A stretch of DNA of 55,950 bases from JAICIG01 sp035532215 (GTDB lineage Bacteria; Planctomycetota; Planctomycetia; Pirellulales; JAICIG01): positions 1 to 55,950 of the forward strand of contig DATKRK010000313.1 of assembly GCA_035532215.1 (NCBI GenBank), written 5' to 3'. This document shows, in pieces, positions 7,849 through 17,858 of this stretch. The notes beneath the pieces were generated by a model. It searched no databases and was not told the DNA's origin. It worked only from the letters and a program-made list of their open reading frames with translations. Position 1 is the first letter of the stretch. The number at the start of each line of letters is the position of its first letter. The translations under genes and the position numbers were made by a program.

Positions 7849-9378
7849 ATGCTTTTAGAGGAGACGCAAAGCCACTCCATGCGCTGGCCGATTCGCTATC
7901 AAATTCTGCTGCCGCTGGCCGGCATCATGCTGGCGGCCGTGCTGGGCGTGAGCATGCTGAGCGCCTATCTGGCGGCCGAACGGGCCGAGCGGCAGATCGA
8001 CGAGCAACTGCAGCAGGTCGCCCGCACGCTGCTCGATTCGAGCTTTCCGCTCAACGATAGCGTGCTGCGGCAAATGCACGGGTTGAGCGGCGCCGAGTTC
8101 GCCCTGGCCGACGACCAAGGGCGCGTGCTGGCAGCCAGCCAGCGATCGCTGCCGCTGCCGCTCGCGGCGACGCCGGTCGAGCGCTGGCAAGACTTGCAGT
8201 TGGTCCGGCCGGCCGAAAGCGACGAGCCGCGTTACTTCACCGCCGCCTTGAAGATGCGCGGCCGCGGCGCCCAGGCGGAACCGCTGGTGCTCTATATCCT
8301 TTATCCGGAAACGCACCGCAGCGCCAGCCGCCGCGAGGCCGCCTTTCCGCCGCTGGCCATCGGCGCCGTGGCTCTGCTGGTGTTCACGCTGCTGGCCGCG
8401 CTGATTGCGGCCCGGCTCAGCCGGCCGATCCATCAATTGCGGGCCCAGGTGGCCCGGCTGGCGCAGGGCGATTTTCGCACCTGGCCCTTGCCGCAGCGCA
8501 ACGACGAACTGCAGGACCTGGCCGAAGGGATCAATGCTCTGGCCGAACGGCTGGAAGAGATGCGCCGCACGATCGGCCGTAGCGAGCGGCTGGCCTTGCT
8601 CGGGCAGCTCAGCGGCGGGTTGGCGCACGATCTGCGCAACGACGTGACCGGCGCCCGCATGGCCGTGCAGCTTCATCGCCGCTCGTGCCGCCAGGGCGAC
8701 GTGGAAAGCCTCGACGTCGCGCTGCGGCAACTCGCCTTGACCGAAGAACACTTACAACGGTTCCTGGCAGCCGGTCAACCGGAGCAACTCAAGCCCGTCC
8801 CTTGCCGCATCGGCGAGATCGTCGAGACGGCCGTCAAGTTGATCGAGCCCGCCTGCCGGCATCGCAAAGTCGAACTGACGGTCTCGCCGCAAAAGGCAAC
8901 TGAAAATCCAAGCGAAACGTCGCCCGCGCAGCTCGAAGCCGATCCCGAGCAATTGCGGCACGTGCTGATGAACCTGCTGCTCAACGCCCTCGAAGCGGCC
9001 GGCTCGAGCGGCTGGGTGCGGATCGAGTACGGCGAGCCGAGCGAGGGCGCCTGCCGCGTGCGGGTGCTCGACAGCGGCGCCGGTCCGCCGGCCGATTTCG
9101 TCGAGCGGCTGTTCGAGCCCTTTTCGACGACCAAGCCCGAAGGGGTCGGCCTCGGCCTGGCGGTCGCCCGTCGCGTGACCGAACTGCACGGCGGCCGGCT
9201 CGACTATACTCGTTTGGACGGCGCCACCTGCTTCGAGTTGACGCTGCCGATACGAACCCGAAGCGTTAGCGAGGACCAGCAGATACCAATCCGAAGCGTT
9301 AGCGAGGAACCAACATCACCAACCCGAAGCGCCAGCGAGGCCTCCCGGCCGAACCGCTTCGCCGATGCTCCGGGGTGA
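7849..9378 (+). CDS. Membrane sensor histidine kinase with HAMP domain
   Basis: A 509-residue sensor kinase, probably phosphorylating the NtrC-type regulator at 9462. It has TM1 near residues 18-38, an extracytoplasmic sensor to about 165, TM2 near 168-190, then HAMP. The phospho-acceptor is His260 in GGLAHDLRNDV. The ATPase domain shows LMNLLLNALEAA, DSGAGPP, FEPFSTTK and GVGLGLAVARRV. The start may be the ATG at 7849 or at 7879 (MRWPIRYQ); AGAGGAG lies between them. Oddity: after the kinase domain the C-terminus is a repeat-encoded tail with three RSVSE/RSASE units. Confidence 0.9.
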   Translation: MLLEETQSHSMRWPIRYQILLPLAGIMLAAVLGVSMLSAYLAAERAERQIDEQLQQVARTLLDSSFPLNDSVLRQMHGLSGAEFALADDQGRVLAASQRSLPLPLAATPVERWQDLQLVRPAESDEPRYFTAALKMRGRGAQAEPLVLYILYPETHRSASRREAAFPPLAIGAVALLVFTLLAALIAARLSRPIHQLRAQVARLAQGDFRTWPLPQRNDELQDLAEGINALAERLEEMRRTIGRSERLALLGQLSGGLAHDLRNDVTGARMAVQLHRRSCRQGDVESLDVALRQLALTEEHLQRFLAAGQPEQLKPVPCRIGEIVETAVKLIEPACRHRKVELTVSPQKATENPSETSPAQLEADPEQLRHVLMNLLLNALEAAGSSGWVRIEYGEPSEGACRVRVLDSGAGPPADFVERLFEPFSTTKPEGVGLGLAVARRVTELHGGRLDYTRLDGATCFELTLPIRTRSVSEDQQIPIRSVSEEPTSPTRSASEASRPNRFADAPG

Positions 9379-9414
9379 TACCAAGTTCGATTCACCTCGC
9401 TAGCGCTTCGGGTT
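9255..9414. repeat. 33-bp-period in-frame repeat (RSVSE) plus inverted copy
   Basis: AACCCGAAGCGTTAGCGAGG and variants start at 9255, 9288 and 9321, exactly 33 bp (11 codons) apart. All are in the kinase reading frame, where they encode RSVSE, RSVSE and RSASE. A fourth copy lies inverted at 9395-9414, just beyond the stop at 9378. The 3' end of the kinase gene has therefore been built or extended by a dispersed repeat. Confidence 0.85.
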
Positions 9415-9461
9415 TGTGTGCCTCTCCAATCCAAAATCCAAAATCGAAAATCCCCAATCCC

Positions 9462-10847
<1,386 letters not shown>

Positions 10848-10927
10848 GTAGAATGCAAGCCAGCCGTGGAACTCGCAGCATCGAACTGGCTGCATTGCGC
10901 GGTTGCCTGAAATTGAATCCTCACGGA

Positions 10928-10957
10928 TCCGGAGGCTGACGCCTCCGGCTCGCCTGA
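10928..10957. repeat. Solo copy of the GGAGGCTGACGCCTCC palindrome family
   Basis: CGGAGGCTGACGCCTCCGGC followed by TCGCC, just upstream of the TIM-barrel gene. No inverted partner is visible nearby, unlike the paired copies at 11874-12050. It lies inside an open frame extending upstream of 10975, which argues against that longer start. Confidence 0.75.
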
Positions 10958-10974
10958 CTCTGACGCCTTTGAAC

Positions 10975-11859
10975 ATGCACGACGACATTCGCATCGGCAC
11001 GCTGGTCAAAGCCGACCGTGACCCGGCCAACTATATCCGCCAGATTCTGCCCTATGGCTTCGAGAGCTTCGAGCTGACCTTTCCAACCGACCTGGCGGGC
11101 CTGAATCTCGAGCGGATCGCCTCCGACGTGCGGCGCGTGCTCGACGAACATGGCGGCGGGGCCGTGATCAGTTCGATCGGCATCTACGGCAATGCGCTGG
11201 TCCACGAACACGTCGCCGCCGGGTTCGCCACGCTCATCGACAAGGCCGAAACCTTTGGCTGCAAGCTGGTCTGCGGCTTCACCGGGCGGATCGTCGATCG
11301 GCCGATCCCGGAGTCGATGCCGGCGTTCAAGCGCGTCTTTACGCCGTTGGCCAAGCGGGCCGAAGATTGCGGCGTGCGGATCGCCTTCGAAAACTGCGAC
11401 ATGAAAGGCACGTGGGACTACGGCGACTGGAACATCGCCCACGCGCCGACCGCCTGGGAGATGATGTTCAACGAGGCGCCCAGTCCGGCGCTGGGCCTGG
11501 AGTGGGAGCCATGCCATCAGATGGTCAGCCTCGTCGATCCGCTGCCGCAACTGCGTAAGTGGATCGACAAGGTGTTTCACGTCCACGGCAAGGACGCGAC
11601 CGTGATGTGGGACGTGATCCGCACCTGCGGCATCCGCGGCGGCCGGCAGTACGTTCATCACCGCACGCCCGGCTTCGGCGACACGAACTGGAACGACGTG
11701 ATCACGATCCTGCGGCTGGGCGGCTATCGCGGTTCGATCGACATCGAAGGCTGGCACGACCCGGTCTATCGCGGCGACTTGGAAATGACCGGCCAAGTGC
11801 GGGCGCTCAACTATTTGAAAGAGTGCCGCGGCGGGCCGTTCGTGCCGAACCCGGAATGA
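10975..11859 (+). CDS. Sugar phosphate isomerase/epimerase (xylose isomerase-like TIM barrel)
   Basis: A 294-residue AP-endonuclease-2-fold protein. Candidate metal ligands include the Glu and Asp in IAFENCDMKGTWDYG, the Glu/His in LGLEWEPCHQ, the His in FHVHGKD, and the Glu in DIEGWHDPVY. This fold covers sugar isomerases, epimerases and inosose dehydratase-like enzymes; the substrate cannot be told. The ATG at 10975 (MHDDIRIG) avoids reading through the repeat at 10928-10957. The 177-bp MITE-like element lies just downstream. Confidence 0.85.
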   Translation: MHDDIRIGTLVKADRDPANYIRQILPYGFESFELTFPTDLAGLNLERIASDVRRVLDEHGGGAVISSIGIYGNALVHEHVAAGFATLIDKAETFGCKLVCGFTGRIVDRPIPESMPAFKRVFTPLAKRAEDCGVRIAFENCDMKGTWDYGDWNIAHAPTAWEMMFNEAPSPALGLEWEPCHQMVSLVDPLPQLRKWIDKVFHVHGKDATVMWDVIRTCGIRGGRQYVHHRTPGFGDTNWNDVITILRLGGYRGSIDIEGWHDPVYRGDLEMTGQVRALNYLKECRGGPFVPNPE

Positions 11860-11873
11860 TGGAGCGAAAGTTA

Positions 11874-12050
11874 GGCGAGCCGGAGGCGTCAGCCTCCGCG
11901 TGCATCGTGCGCCAGCTTCGAGAGATGGAGTGCATCAGAAACGTTGTTGGCGCCTGTCTCGCCTGCCGTTCTCCGTAGTAAGAGCGGCCAGGCGCCTGAT
12001 TCTAGACGTTGACTTCCGACAGACCCGGAGGCTGACGCCTCCGGCTCGCC
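11874..12050. repeat. MITE-like element with perfect 25-bp terminal inverted repeats
   Basis: Positions 11874-11898 (GGCGAGCCGGAGGCGTCAGC...) and 12026-12050 are exact reverse complements over 25 bp, enclosing about 127 bp with no gene. It sits between convergent genes (stops at 11859 and 12075). The end sequence is the same family as 6069-6290, but the interior differs. Confidence 0.85.
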
Positions 12051-12074
12051 AGCTATCAGGTGCTCTCCTTCACG

Positions 12075-13037
12075 TCACTCGCCCAGCACGTAGGCAAAAA
12101 TCAACGGCGCGACGATCGAAGCGTCGGAGTTGATCATGAACTTAGGCGCGTGCTTGTCGAGCTTGTACCAGGTGATCTTCTCGTTCGGCACGGCGCCGGA
12201 GTAGGAGCCGAACGAAGTCGTCGAGTCGGAAATCTGCGCGAAGTAGCTCCACAGCGGCACTTTCTTCTCGAGATCCTGGATGATCAGCGGCACGGCGCAG
12301 ATGGCGAAGTCGCCGGCGATGCCGCCGCCGATCTGGAAAAAGCCGGGCCGGTGCTGTTCGACGTTGGCCAGATACCACTTCACCAGGTGCTCCATCTGCG
12401 CGGTGCCGCTCTTGATGACGGAGTGGCTCTTCACTTCGCCTTCCATCACGCGGGCGGCGAAAATGTTGCCGAGCGTCGAGTCTTCGTAGCCGGGCGCATA
12501 GACGGGAATGCCCATCTCGTAGGCCGCCCAGACCCAGGAATGCTCCTTGGGAATCTGCTTGTACTGGTCGATCACGCCGTCTTCGAACAACCGATAGAAA
12601 TACTCGCAGGAGAAGTGCGATTCGCCCTGCTCGCCGGCTTCGATCCAGTATTCGAGCAGCTTGCCTTCGATGTGGCGAATGACCGTCTCGGGGATGCAGG
12701 TGTCGGTCACGCGGTTGAAGCCGTCGTCGCGAAGCTGCTGCTCGTCGTCGGGCGAAAGATCGCGATAATGGGGGACCATCCGGTATTCGTCGTGGGCCAC
12801 GAGGTTGAAGACGTCTTCCTCGAAGTTGGCGGCCGTACACGAGACGGCGTGAATCTTGCCGGCGCGAATCATCTTCGCCAGCGAGATGCCCAGTTCGGCC
12901 GTGCTCATGGCGCCGGCCATGGCCAGCAGCATCTTGCCGCCGCCGGCGACGTGCTGTTTCCAAGCCTTGGCGGCGTCGACGGTCTCCCGAGCGTTGAAGT
13001 GCCGGAAGTGATGATCCATGAATTGCGAGATCGACAT
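12075..13037 (-). CDS. Deoxyhypusine synthase-like protein
   Basis: A 320-residue member of the deoxyhypusine synthase family, NAD- and spermidine-dependent aminobutyl transferases. Visible features are GGGKMLLAMAGAMSTAELG near residue 33, the NAD-site-like QIGGGIAGDFAICA, and the C-terminal NEKITWYKLD. There the Lys of WYK aligns with the catalytic lysine of the eukaryotic enzyme (inference). Bacteria lack eIF5A, and family members outside archaea/eukaryotes are thought to act in polyamine metabolism, for example as homospermidine synthases. It stands alone. The start ATG at 13037 gives the full N-terminal helix. Confidence 0.85.
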   Translation of the reverse strand: MSISQFMDHHFRHFNARETVDAAKAWKQHVAGGGKMLLAMAGAMSTAELGISLAKMIRAGKIHAVSCTAANFEEDVFNLVAHDEYRMVPHYRDLSPDDEQQLRDDGFNRVTDTCIPETVIRHIEGKLLEYWIEAGEQGESHFSCEYFYRLFEDGVIDQYKQIPKEHSWVWAAYEMGIPVYAPGYEDSTLGNIFAARVMEGEVKSHSVIKSGTAQMEHLVKWYLANVEQHRPGFFQIGGGIAGDFAICAVPLIIQDLEKKVPLWSYFAQISDSTTSFGSYSGAVPNEKITWYKLDKHAPKFMINSDASIVAPLIFAYVLGE

Positions 13038-13264
13038 GGCGGAACCAGGGCTGAAGGATTTTGGAATGTTGGCAGAACCAAACGCTCGTAGGGCGGCCTT
13101 CCAGGCCGTCGGTCGCCGGGCGATCGCCTCGCCCCGTCAGCGAAGCGCGACATTCTAAGAAATCGCGGATCGGAAGTCAGGCGCCCGCGAATGAGACGGC
13201 GAAGAAAAATACTGGAAATGCCGCTTTTCGCTGCATCGAAAGACGACAATCCGCCCTCACCTAA

Positions 13265-13283
13265 CCTCTCCCAGAGGGAGAGG
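13265..13283. repeat. Hairpin downstream of the short phosphorylase
   Basis: CCTCTCCC and GGGAGAGG separated by AGA, 20 bases beyond the minus-strand stop at 13304. With its flanks (TTAGGTGAGG on the complementary strand) it matches the copy at 52974-52992. It may serve as a 3' structure for the phosphorylase transcript; no T-tract follows. Confidence 0.55.
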
Positions 13284-13303
13284 GACCGTTTTCCGCCCGT
13301 ACG

Positions 13304-15502
13304 TTAGCGAATCTTCATATCGCAGCTCAGTCCGCCGGCGGCGGGCAGGTAGGTGGTGCGAACGTAGTCGATCACCATGCGGTGAGCGCTGAACCGCCAG
13401 GCCAGCGAGCTGATGGAGTTCATCATCCGCTTGATCCAGTGCCGCGGCAGGCCGTCGATGTCGCGATCGTAATACAGCGGAATGACTTCCTGCTCCAGCA
13501 CGCGATACAAGTCGGCGGCGTCGCGGCGGTCGTTGACTTCGTCGGAGACGTGGCTCGTGCCGTGGCCGATGGCAAAGCCGTTGGTGCCGTCGTAGGCTTC
13601 GGCCCACCAGCCGTCGAGCACCGAAAGATTCAGCCCGCCGTTGAGCACCACCTTCTCGCCGCTGGTGCCCGAGGCCTCCAGCGGCCGCCGCGGATTGTTG
13701 AGCCAGACGTCGACGCCTTGCACCATGTGGCGGCAGACGTTGATATCGTAATCCTCGACGAAGGCCACGCGGCCGGCGAAGCGCGGATCGTGCCGCAGGT
13801 TGGCGATCCGCTTGATGAGTTGTTTGCCCGGCTCGTCGGCCGGATGGGCTTTGCCGGCGAAGATGATCTGGATCGGCCGCTGCGGATCGGTCAGCAAATC
13901 GTGGAAGCGGTCGAGATCGGCCAATAGCAAATCGGCCCGCTTGTAGGTGGCAAACCGCCGCGCGAAGCCGATCGTCAGCACGTTCGGGTCGAGCATGTTT
14001 CGCGCGGCTTCGACCACGTCGTCGCTTTCGCCCCGGCGGCGGCACTGCCGGCTCACTCGGCGCCGCACGAACGACAGCAGCAGGTTCTTCAGCGCGTGGT
14101 GCGTTTCCCACAACTCGCCCGGATCGACGCTATGGATGTTCTGCCAGGCTTCCGCCTCGAACATCCGCTTGAACCAGTTGACCGGAAAGTTGCGGTCGTA
14201 AAGCTGCTGCATCTGCCAGGCCAGCCAGCTCGGCACGTGAACGCCGTTGGTGATGTGGCCGATGGGGATTTCTTCTTCGACGCGCCAGGGCCACAAATGG
14301 GCCCACATCCGGCGGCTGACGTACCCGTGCAACGAGCTCACCGCGTTGGCCCGCCGCGAAAGCTTGAGCGCCAAGACGGTCATACAGAACGTTTCGCCGC
14401 CGTTGTGCGGTTCGACGCGGCCCAGGCCCATCAACTGGTCGTGCGAAATGCCCAATTGGTCGCGCAGCGGGCCCAAGTGTTCTTCGATCAGCCCGCCGTC
14501 GAAACGGTCGTGGCCGGCCGGCACCGGCGTGTGCGTGGTGAACACGGTGTGCTGGGCGATATCGCGCAGGGCCTCGTCGAAGCTCAGGCCGTCGGAGTGC
14601 ATCATGTCGCGAATCGCTTCGAGCGTGGCGAACGCGCTATGCCCTTCGTTGAGGTGATACACGCCCGGCGTAATGCCCAACGCCTTCAGCGCCCGCACGC
14701 CGCCGACGCCCAACACCAGCTCTTGGCGGATGCGCGTGCGATGGTCGCCGCCGTACAGCCGGCTGGTCAGTTCGCGGTCTTCCGGGCTGTTGCCGTCGAC
14801 GTCGCTATCGAGCAGATACAGGTTCACGCGGCCGACGCGCATCAGCCAGACCTTGGCGACGAGCTGGCCCGTGCGCGTGTCGATCGACACGTGGATCGGC
14901 TTGCCGTCGATCCCGACGGCCGGCACCATCGGCACGTTCTCGACTTTCGTGTCGAGGTATTCCTGCATCTGGTAGCCGTCGTGGTCCAAGTGCTGCTTGA
15001 AATAGCCCTGGTCGTAAAACAGCCCAATCGCGATGAACGGCACGCCCAGGTCGCTGACCGTTTTCACATGGTCGCCCGAGAGTACGCCCAGACCGCCCGA
15101 ATAGATCGGCACCGATTCGTGCATGCCGAACTCGGCCGAAAAATAGGCCACCGGCTTCGAGCCGAGCACGCCGGCGTGCGTGGTGGCCCAGGTCTGGTTG
15201 CTGGTCAGGTATTCTTTTAAAAGCCGGTAGGCATGGTTGATGCGGCTGTAGAGCACCAGTTCGGCCGCCCGCATTTCCAGCCGCTCGGGCGTGAACTCGC
15301 TGAGCAAGGCGATCGGGTTATGGTCGAGCTGCCGCCAGCGGATCGGATCGAGATCGCGGAACAGGTTGACCACCTCGGGTTGCCAGCTCCACCATAGGTT
15401 GTTCGCCAGAGCCAGGCACTTGTCGTAAGGCGTCGCCGAGCTGACTGCCATCGTGGTCCGTCTGAGGGGGGGGCTTGCCGGGGCGGTATCGGTCTGGCTC
15501 AT
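13304..15502 (-). CDS. Alpha-glucan phosphorylase, short (Thermotoga/archaeal-type) form
   Basis: A 732-residue GT35 enzyme of the alpha-glucan family phosphorylase type, with an N-terminal DUF3417-like segment (YDKCLALANNLWWSWQPEV). It releases glucose-1-phosphate from glucans. The PLP-lysine motif reads EASGTSGEKVVLNGGLNLSV, with Lys near residue 617. Family members usually have Met before this Lys; here it is Glu. IGFARRFATYKRADLL and FVEDYDINVCRHMVQGVD are also typical. The ATG at 15502 has an upstream AAGGAAG. It is a different subtype from the 829-codon frame at 166-2607, so the two are probably not redundant. Confidence 0.93.
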   Translation of the reverse strand: MSQTDTAPASPPLRRTTMAVSSATPYDKCLALANNLWWSWQPEVVNLFRDLDPIRWRQLDHNPIALLSEFTPERLEMRAAELVLYSRINHAYRLLKEYLTSNQTWATTHAGVLGSKPVAYFSAEFGMHESVPIYSGGLGVLSGDHVKTVSDLGVPFIAIGLFYDQGYFKQHLDHDGYQMQEYLDTKVENVPMVPAVGIDGKPIHVSIDTRTGQLVAKVWLMRVGRVNLYLLDSDVDGNSPEDRELTSRLYGGDHRTRIRQELVLGVGGVRALKALGITPGVYHLNEGHSAFATLEAIRDMMHSDGLSFDEALRDIAQHTVFTTHTPVPAGHDRFDGGLIEEHLGPLRDQLGISHDQLMGLGRVEPHNGGETFCMTVLALKLSRRANAVSSLHGYVSRRMWAHLWPWRVEEEIPIGHITNGVHVPSWLAWQMQQLYDRNFPVNWFKRMFEAEAWQNIHSVDPGELWETHHALKNLLLSFVRRRVSRQCRRRGESDDVVEAARNMLDPNVLTIGFARRFATYKRADLLLADLDRFHDLLTDPQRPIQIIFAGKAHPADEPGKQLIKRIANLRHDPRFAGRVAFVEDYDINVCRHMVQGVDVWLNNPRRPLEASGTSGEKVVLNGGLNLSVLDGWWAEAYDGTNGFAIGHGTSHVSDEVNDRRDAADLYRVLEQEVIPLYYDRDIDGLPRHWIKRMMNSISSLAWRFSAHRMVIDYVRTTYLPAAGGLSCDMKIR

Positions 15503-15708
15503 CCATGCTTCCTTACGCGTCTAGCGGGGCGGTTAAAATCGGCCGCCTAACAGAACTAGGCATTATATCGATTTGGTAAAACAGGGCGACCCCAGTGTTT
15601 GCCAAGAATTGCGAGAGTAGTCGGGTTTTCAAAGGGCCATTCCAGCCGATAAAGTGAGGTTTGCCCGACGGATAGGCAATCCTCGATCACAACCCACGGT
15701 AAACCCGC

Positions 15709-16782
15709 ATGTCGCCGATACGCTCGCCCGACGAACCGGCCTTCGAAGAGCTGTGCCGCCTGCTGGCCGCCGACGCCGATGCCCTGGATGCCGCGGGCGC
15801 CTGGCCGCAAGCACAACTGGCTCGCTGCGGCGAACAGGGCGCCTTTGGCTGGTTCGTACCTCAGCAGTGGGGTGGGCAAGGCTGGGACGAAGAGCGGCTG
15901 ATTCGGGCCTTCTTGCGGCTGGGCGGGGCGTGTCTGGCGACGGCCTTCGTGCTGACGCAGCCCCAAGGGGCCAGCCGCCGCATCGCGGCCAGCGAAAACG
16001 AAGCGCTGAAGAGCCGGCTGTTGCCGTCGCTCGCGCGCGGCGAAACGCTGGCCACGGTCGGCATTTCGCAACTGACGACCAGCCGCCGCCACTTGGCCCG
16101 CCCCATGTTGGCCGCACGCGAGACGCCAACGGGCTTCGTCCTCGACGGCCTGATTCCCTGGGTCACCGGCGGCGCCCACGCCGATTACATCGTCACCGGC
16201 GCCGTTTGCGACGATGGCCGGCAGATTCTGGCCGTGTTGCCGACGGCTCTGCCCGGCGTGACACCGCTCGAGCCGGCCCGACTGGTCGGCCTCAGTTCGA
16301 CCCACACGGGCGAGGTCCGTTGCGAAGGCGTCGAACTGGGCGCCGAATGGCTGCTCGCCGGGCCGGTGGAAAACGTCCTGTCGCAAGGCAAAGGCGCCGG
16401 AACCGGCGGGTTGCAAACTTCGGCCTTGGCCTTGGGGCTGGCCGATGCGGCCTTGACGTTCTTCGAGCAGGAGGCCGCCAAGCGGTCCGACCTGGCGGCG
16501 GCCGCCGAGAGCCTGCGACGAGAGCATGCCGAGCTTCAAGGCGAGTTGCTGGCCGCCGTGGCCGGCCGCGCGGCCTGTTCGCAGGAAGAACTGCGTTCGC
16601 GGGCCAACAGCGTTGCCTTGCGATCTTCCCAGGCGGCATTAACCGCCGCCAAAGGAACCGGCTATGTCGTCGGGCATCCGGCCGGCCGCTGGTGCCGCGA
16701 AGCACTGTTCTTTCTCGTCTGGAGTTGCCCGCAGCCAGTGATGGCCGCCGCGCTGTGCGAACTGGCCGGGCTGAGCGATTGA
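15709..16782 (+). CDS. Acyl-CoA dehydrogenase-like flavoprotein
   Basis: A 357-residue acyl-CoA dehydrogenase-superfamily protein. The N-terminal helical domain includes GAFGWFVPQQWGGQGWDEE. The central beta domain includes LATVGISQLTTSRRHLARP and GFVLDGLIPWVTGGAHADYIV, and a C-terminal helical domain follows. I cannot find the catalytic glutamate seen near the C-terminus of classical dehydrogenases, and the protein is short. It may therefore be a monooxygenase/desaturase-like or non-dehydrogenase member. There is no electron-transfer flavoprotein or other beta-oxidation neighbour. The low-G+C toxin-antitoxin pair follows. Confidence 0.75.
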   Translation: MSPIRSPDEPAFEELCRLLAADADALDAAGAWPQAQLARCGEQGAFGWFVPQQWGGQGWDEERLIRAFLRLGGACLATAFVLTQPQGASRRIAASENEALKSRLLPSLARGETLATVGISQLTTSRRHLARPMLAARETPTGFVLDGLIPWVTGGAHADYIVTGAVCDDGRQILAVLPTALPGVTPLEPARLVGLSSTHTGEVRCEGVELGAEWLLAGPVENVLSQGKGAGTGGLQTSALALGLADAALTFFEQEAAKRSDLAAAAESLRREHAELQGELLAAVAGRAACSQEELRSRANSVALRSSQAALTAAKGTGYVVGHPAGRWCREALFFLVWSCPQPVMAAALCELAGLSD

Positions 16783-16952
16783 TCTCATCGCGGCAGGCGC
16801 TCCCGCCCTGGCAGACTGACGGCAATGCTTTGACGGACGCTGGCCACCCGCCGGTGGATGGGGTATCATCCGTAAGTTCAATGCCGGTAAGCATTAAATA
16901 AATTATGGCTTGCCCCATAGCTTGACCGAATGTTTAGGAAAAGCTAAACTTC

Positions 16953-17375
16953 ATGGCTACTCATGGCGAATTCCCTCTTATCTGGAATGGACTCAGGTGC
17001 AGCGTCGAATTCGCTGTCCTTGATGACGAGTCGAGTCCCGCCCGAGACTTCTTCAGGGACGAGTTGAGTGCAGCCGATCGGCGCAAGTTGCGGGCTTACA
17101 TGGAGCACCTTGCAGATAACGGTGAAATCAGCAACCAGAAGAAGTTCAAGCATGAGCGTGGCCCATTTTTCGCCTTCAAACACAAGACGGAAAGCAAGCA
17201 ATTGGCGCGCTTCCCATGTTTTCAGTTGGGCAGAAGGTGGATCGTGACGCACGGGTTCTTTAAGGGGGCCCAATCGGAATGGGATGAATCGGAATTCACA
17301 AAGGCCACGGAAATACGAAACGAGCAGCTATTGAGAGAAAAGAGGGAGCAAAAGAATGACTCAAACAATCCTTGA
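16953..17375 (+). CDS. RelE/HigB-like toxin (phage Gp49-like family)
   Basis: A 140-residue protein resembling RelE/ParE-superfamily toxins of the Gp49/HigB type. These are ribosome-dependent mRNA interferases or similar. It shows RKLRAYMEHLADNGEISN, FKHERGPFFAFKHKT and the strand/turn ARFPCFQLGRRWIVTHGFFKGA, with a lysine-rich C-terminus. The toxin gene comes first and overlaps the antitoxin gene by 20 bases, as in higBA. Base composition is visibly more A+T-rich than the flanking genes, consistent with acquisition by transfer. Confidence 0.8.
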   Translation: MATHGEFPLIWNGLRCSVEFAVLDDESSPARDFFRDELSAADRRKLRAYMEHLADNGEISNQKKFKHERGPFFAFKHKTESKQLARFPCFQLGRRWIVTHGFFKGAQSEWDESEFTKATEIRNEQLLREKREQKNDSNNP

Positions 17376-17703
17376 ACAGCAGCATGAAAACCCGGAAGAA
17401 TTCCGGCTTTTTCAGCAGGAGAGGCTGATTGTTGCGGTCACGGAATTGATCTGCAAAGTCATGAAGCAGGACGGCGTTAAGAGAATCGACTTGGCGCATG
17501 CCCTTGGCAAGACCAAGGGGCGTATCTCGCAATATTTGGATGGCGAGAAGAATCTCACATTGCGCACCGTCGCCGACATTTTCACTGCCCTTGGCTTGAG
17601 AATGCAAGTTTCTGCCGAGCCGCTCGCACCCGAGAAACAAATGGATGGCCAAGATTCATCAACATGGGGTGACCGGCCAGCCACTCATGGTGAGACGAAA
17701 TAG
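17356..17703 (+). CDS. HigA-like HTH antitoxin
   Basis: A 115-residue XRE-type DNA-binding protein. The helix-turn-helix is in IDLAHALGKTKGRISQYLDG, followed by the recognition/dimer segment NLTLRTVADIFTALGLRMQV typical of HigA-like antitoxins. It should neutralise the toxin encoded just upstream and autoregulate the operon. The ATG at 17356 lies inside the toxin gene, implying coupling. A polar tail after residue 95 (DGQDSSTWGDRPATHGETK) has no clear function. Shared low G+C content with the toxin marks a two-gene cassette. Confidence 0.82.
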   Translation: MTQTILEQQHENPEEFRLFQQERLIVAVTELICKVMKQDGVKRIDLAHALGKTKGRISQYLDGEKNLTLRTVADIFTALGLRMQVSAEPLAPEKQMDGQDSSTWGDRPATHGETK

Positions 17704-17858
17704 CAAATCCACAAGCCGCCACTTGGCAGCTCTGTTTTTGCGCCGTGCCACAGTGGGGCGGCCAAATCTACAGCAAAAACTGACGCTCGTGCCTCGCCCC
17801 TCTCTTTCGATACACGTACTATCTTGCCCCGCCCGTCGCGGGGTATGATGGCGAGGGT

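Noticed and set aside
13265..13283. Intrinsic terminator for the short phosphorylase
   Set aside because: The hairpin is real, but no T-tract follows and the same sequence occurs inside an operon at 52974-52992, so a terminator call is not justified; it is listed as a repeat.
16922..16950. Promoter-like TTGACC-17-TAAACT just before the toxin gene
   Set aside because: The -10 box would end two bases before the ATG at 16953, so the transcript would start inside or after the start codon. No later in-frame ATG fits the toxin, so I do not call it.
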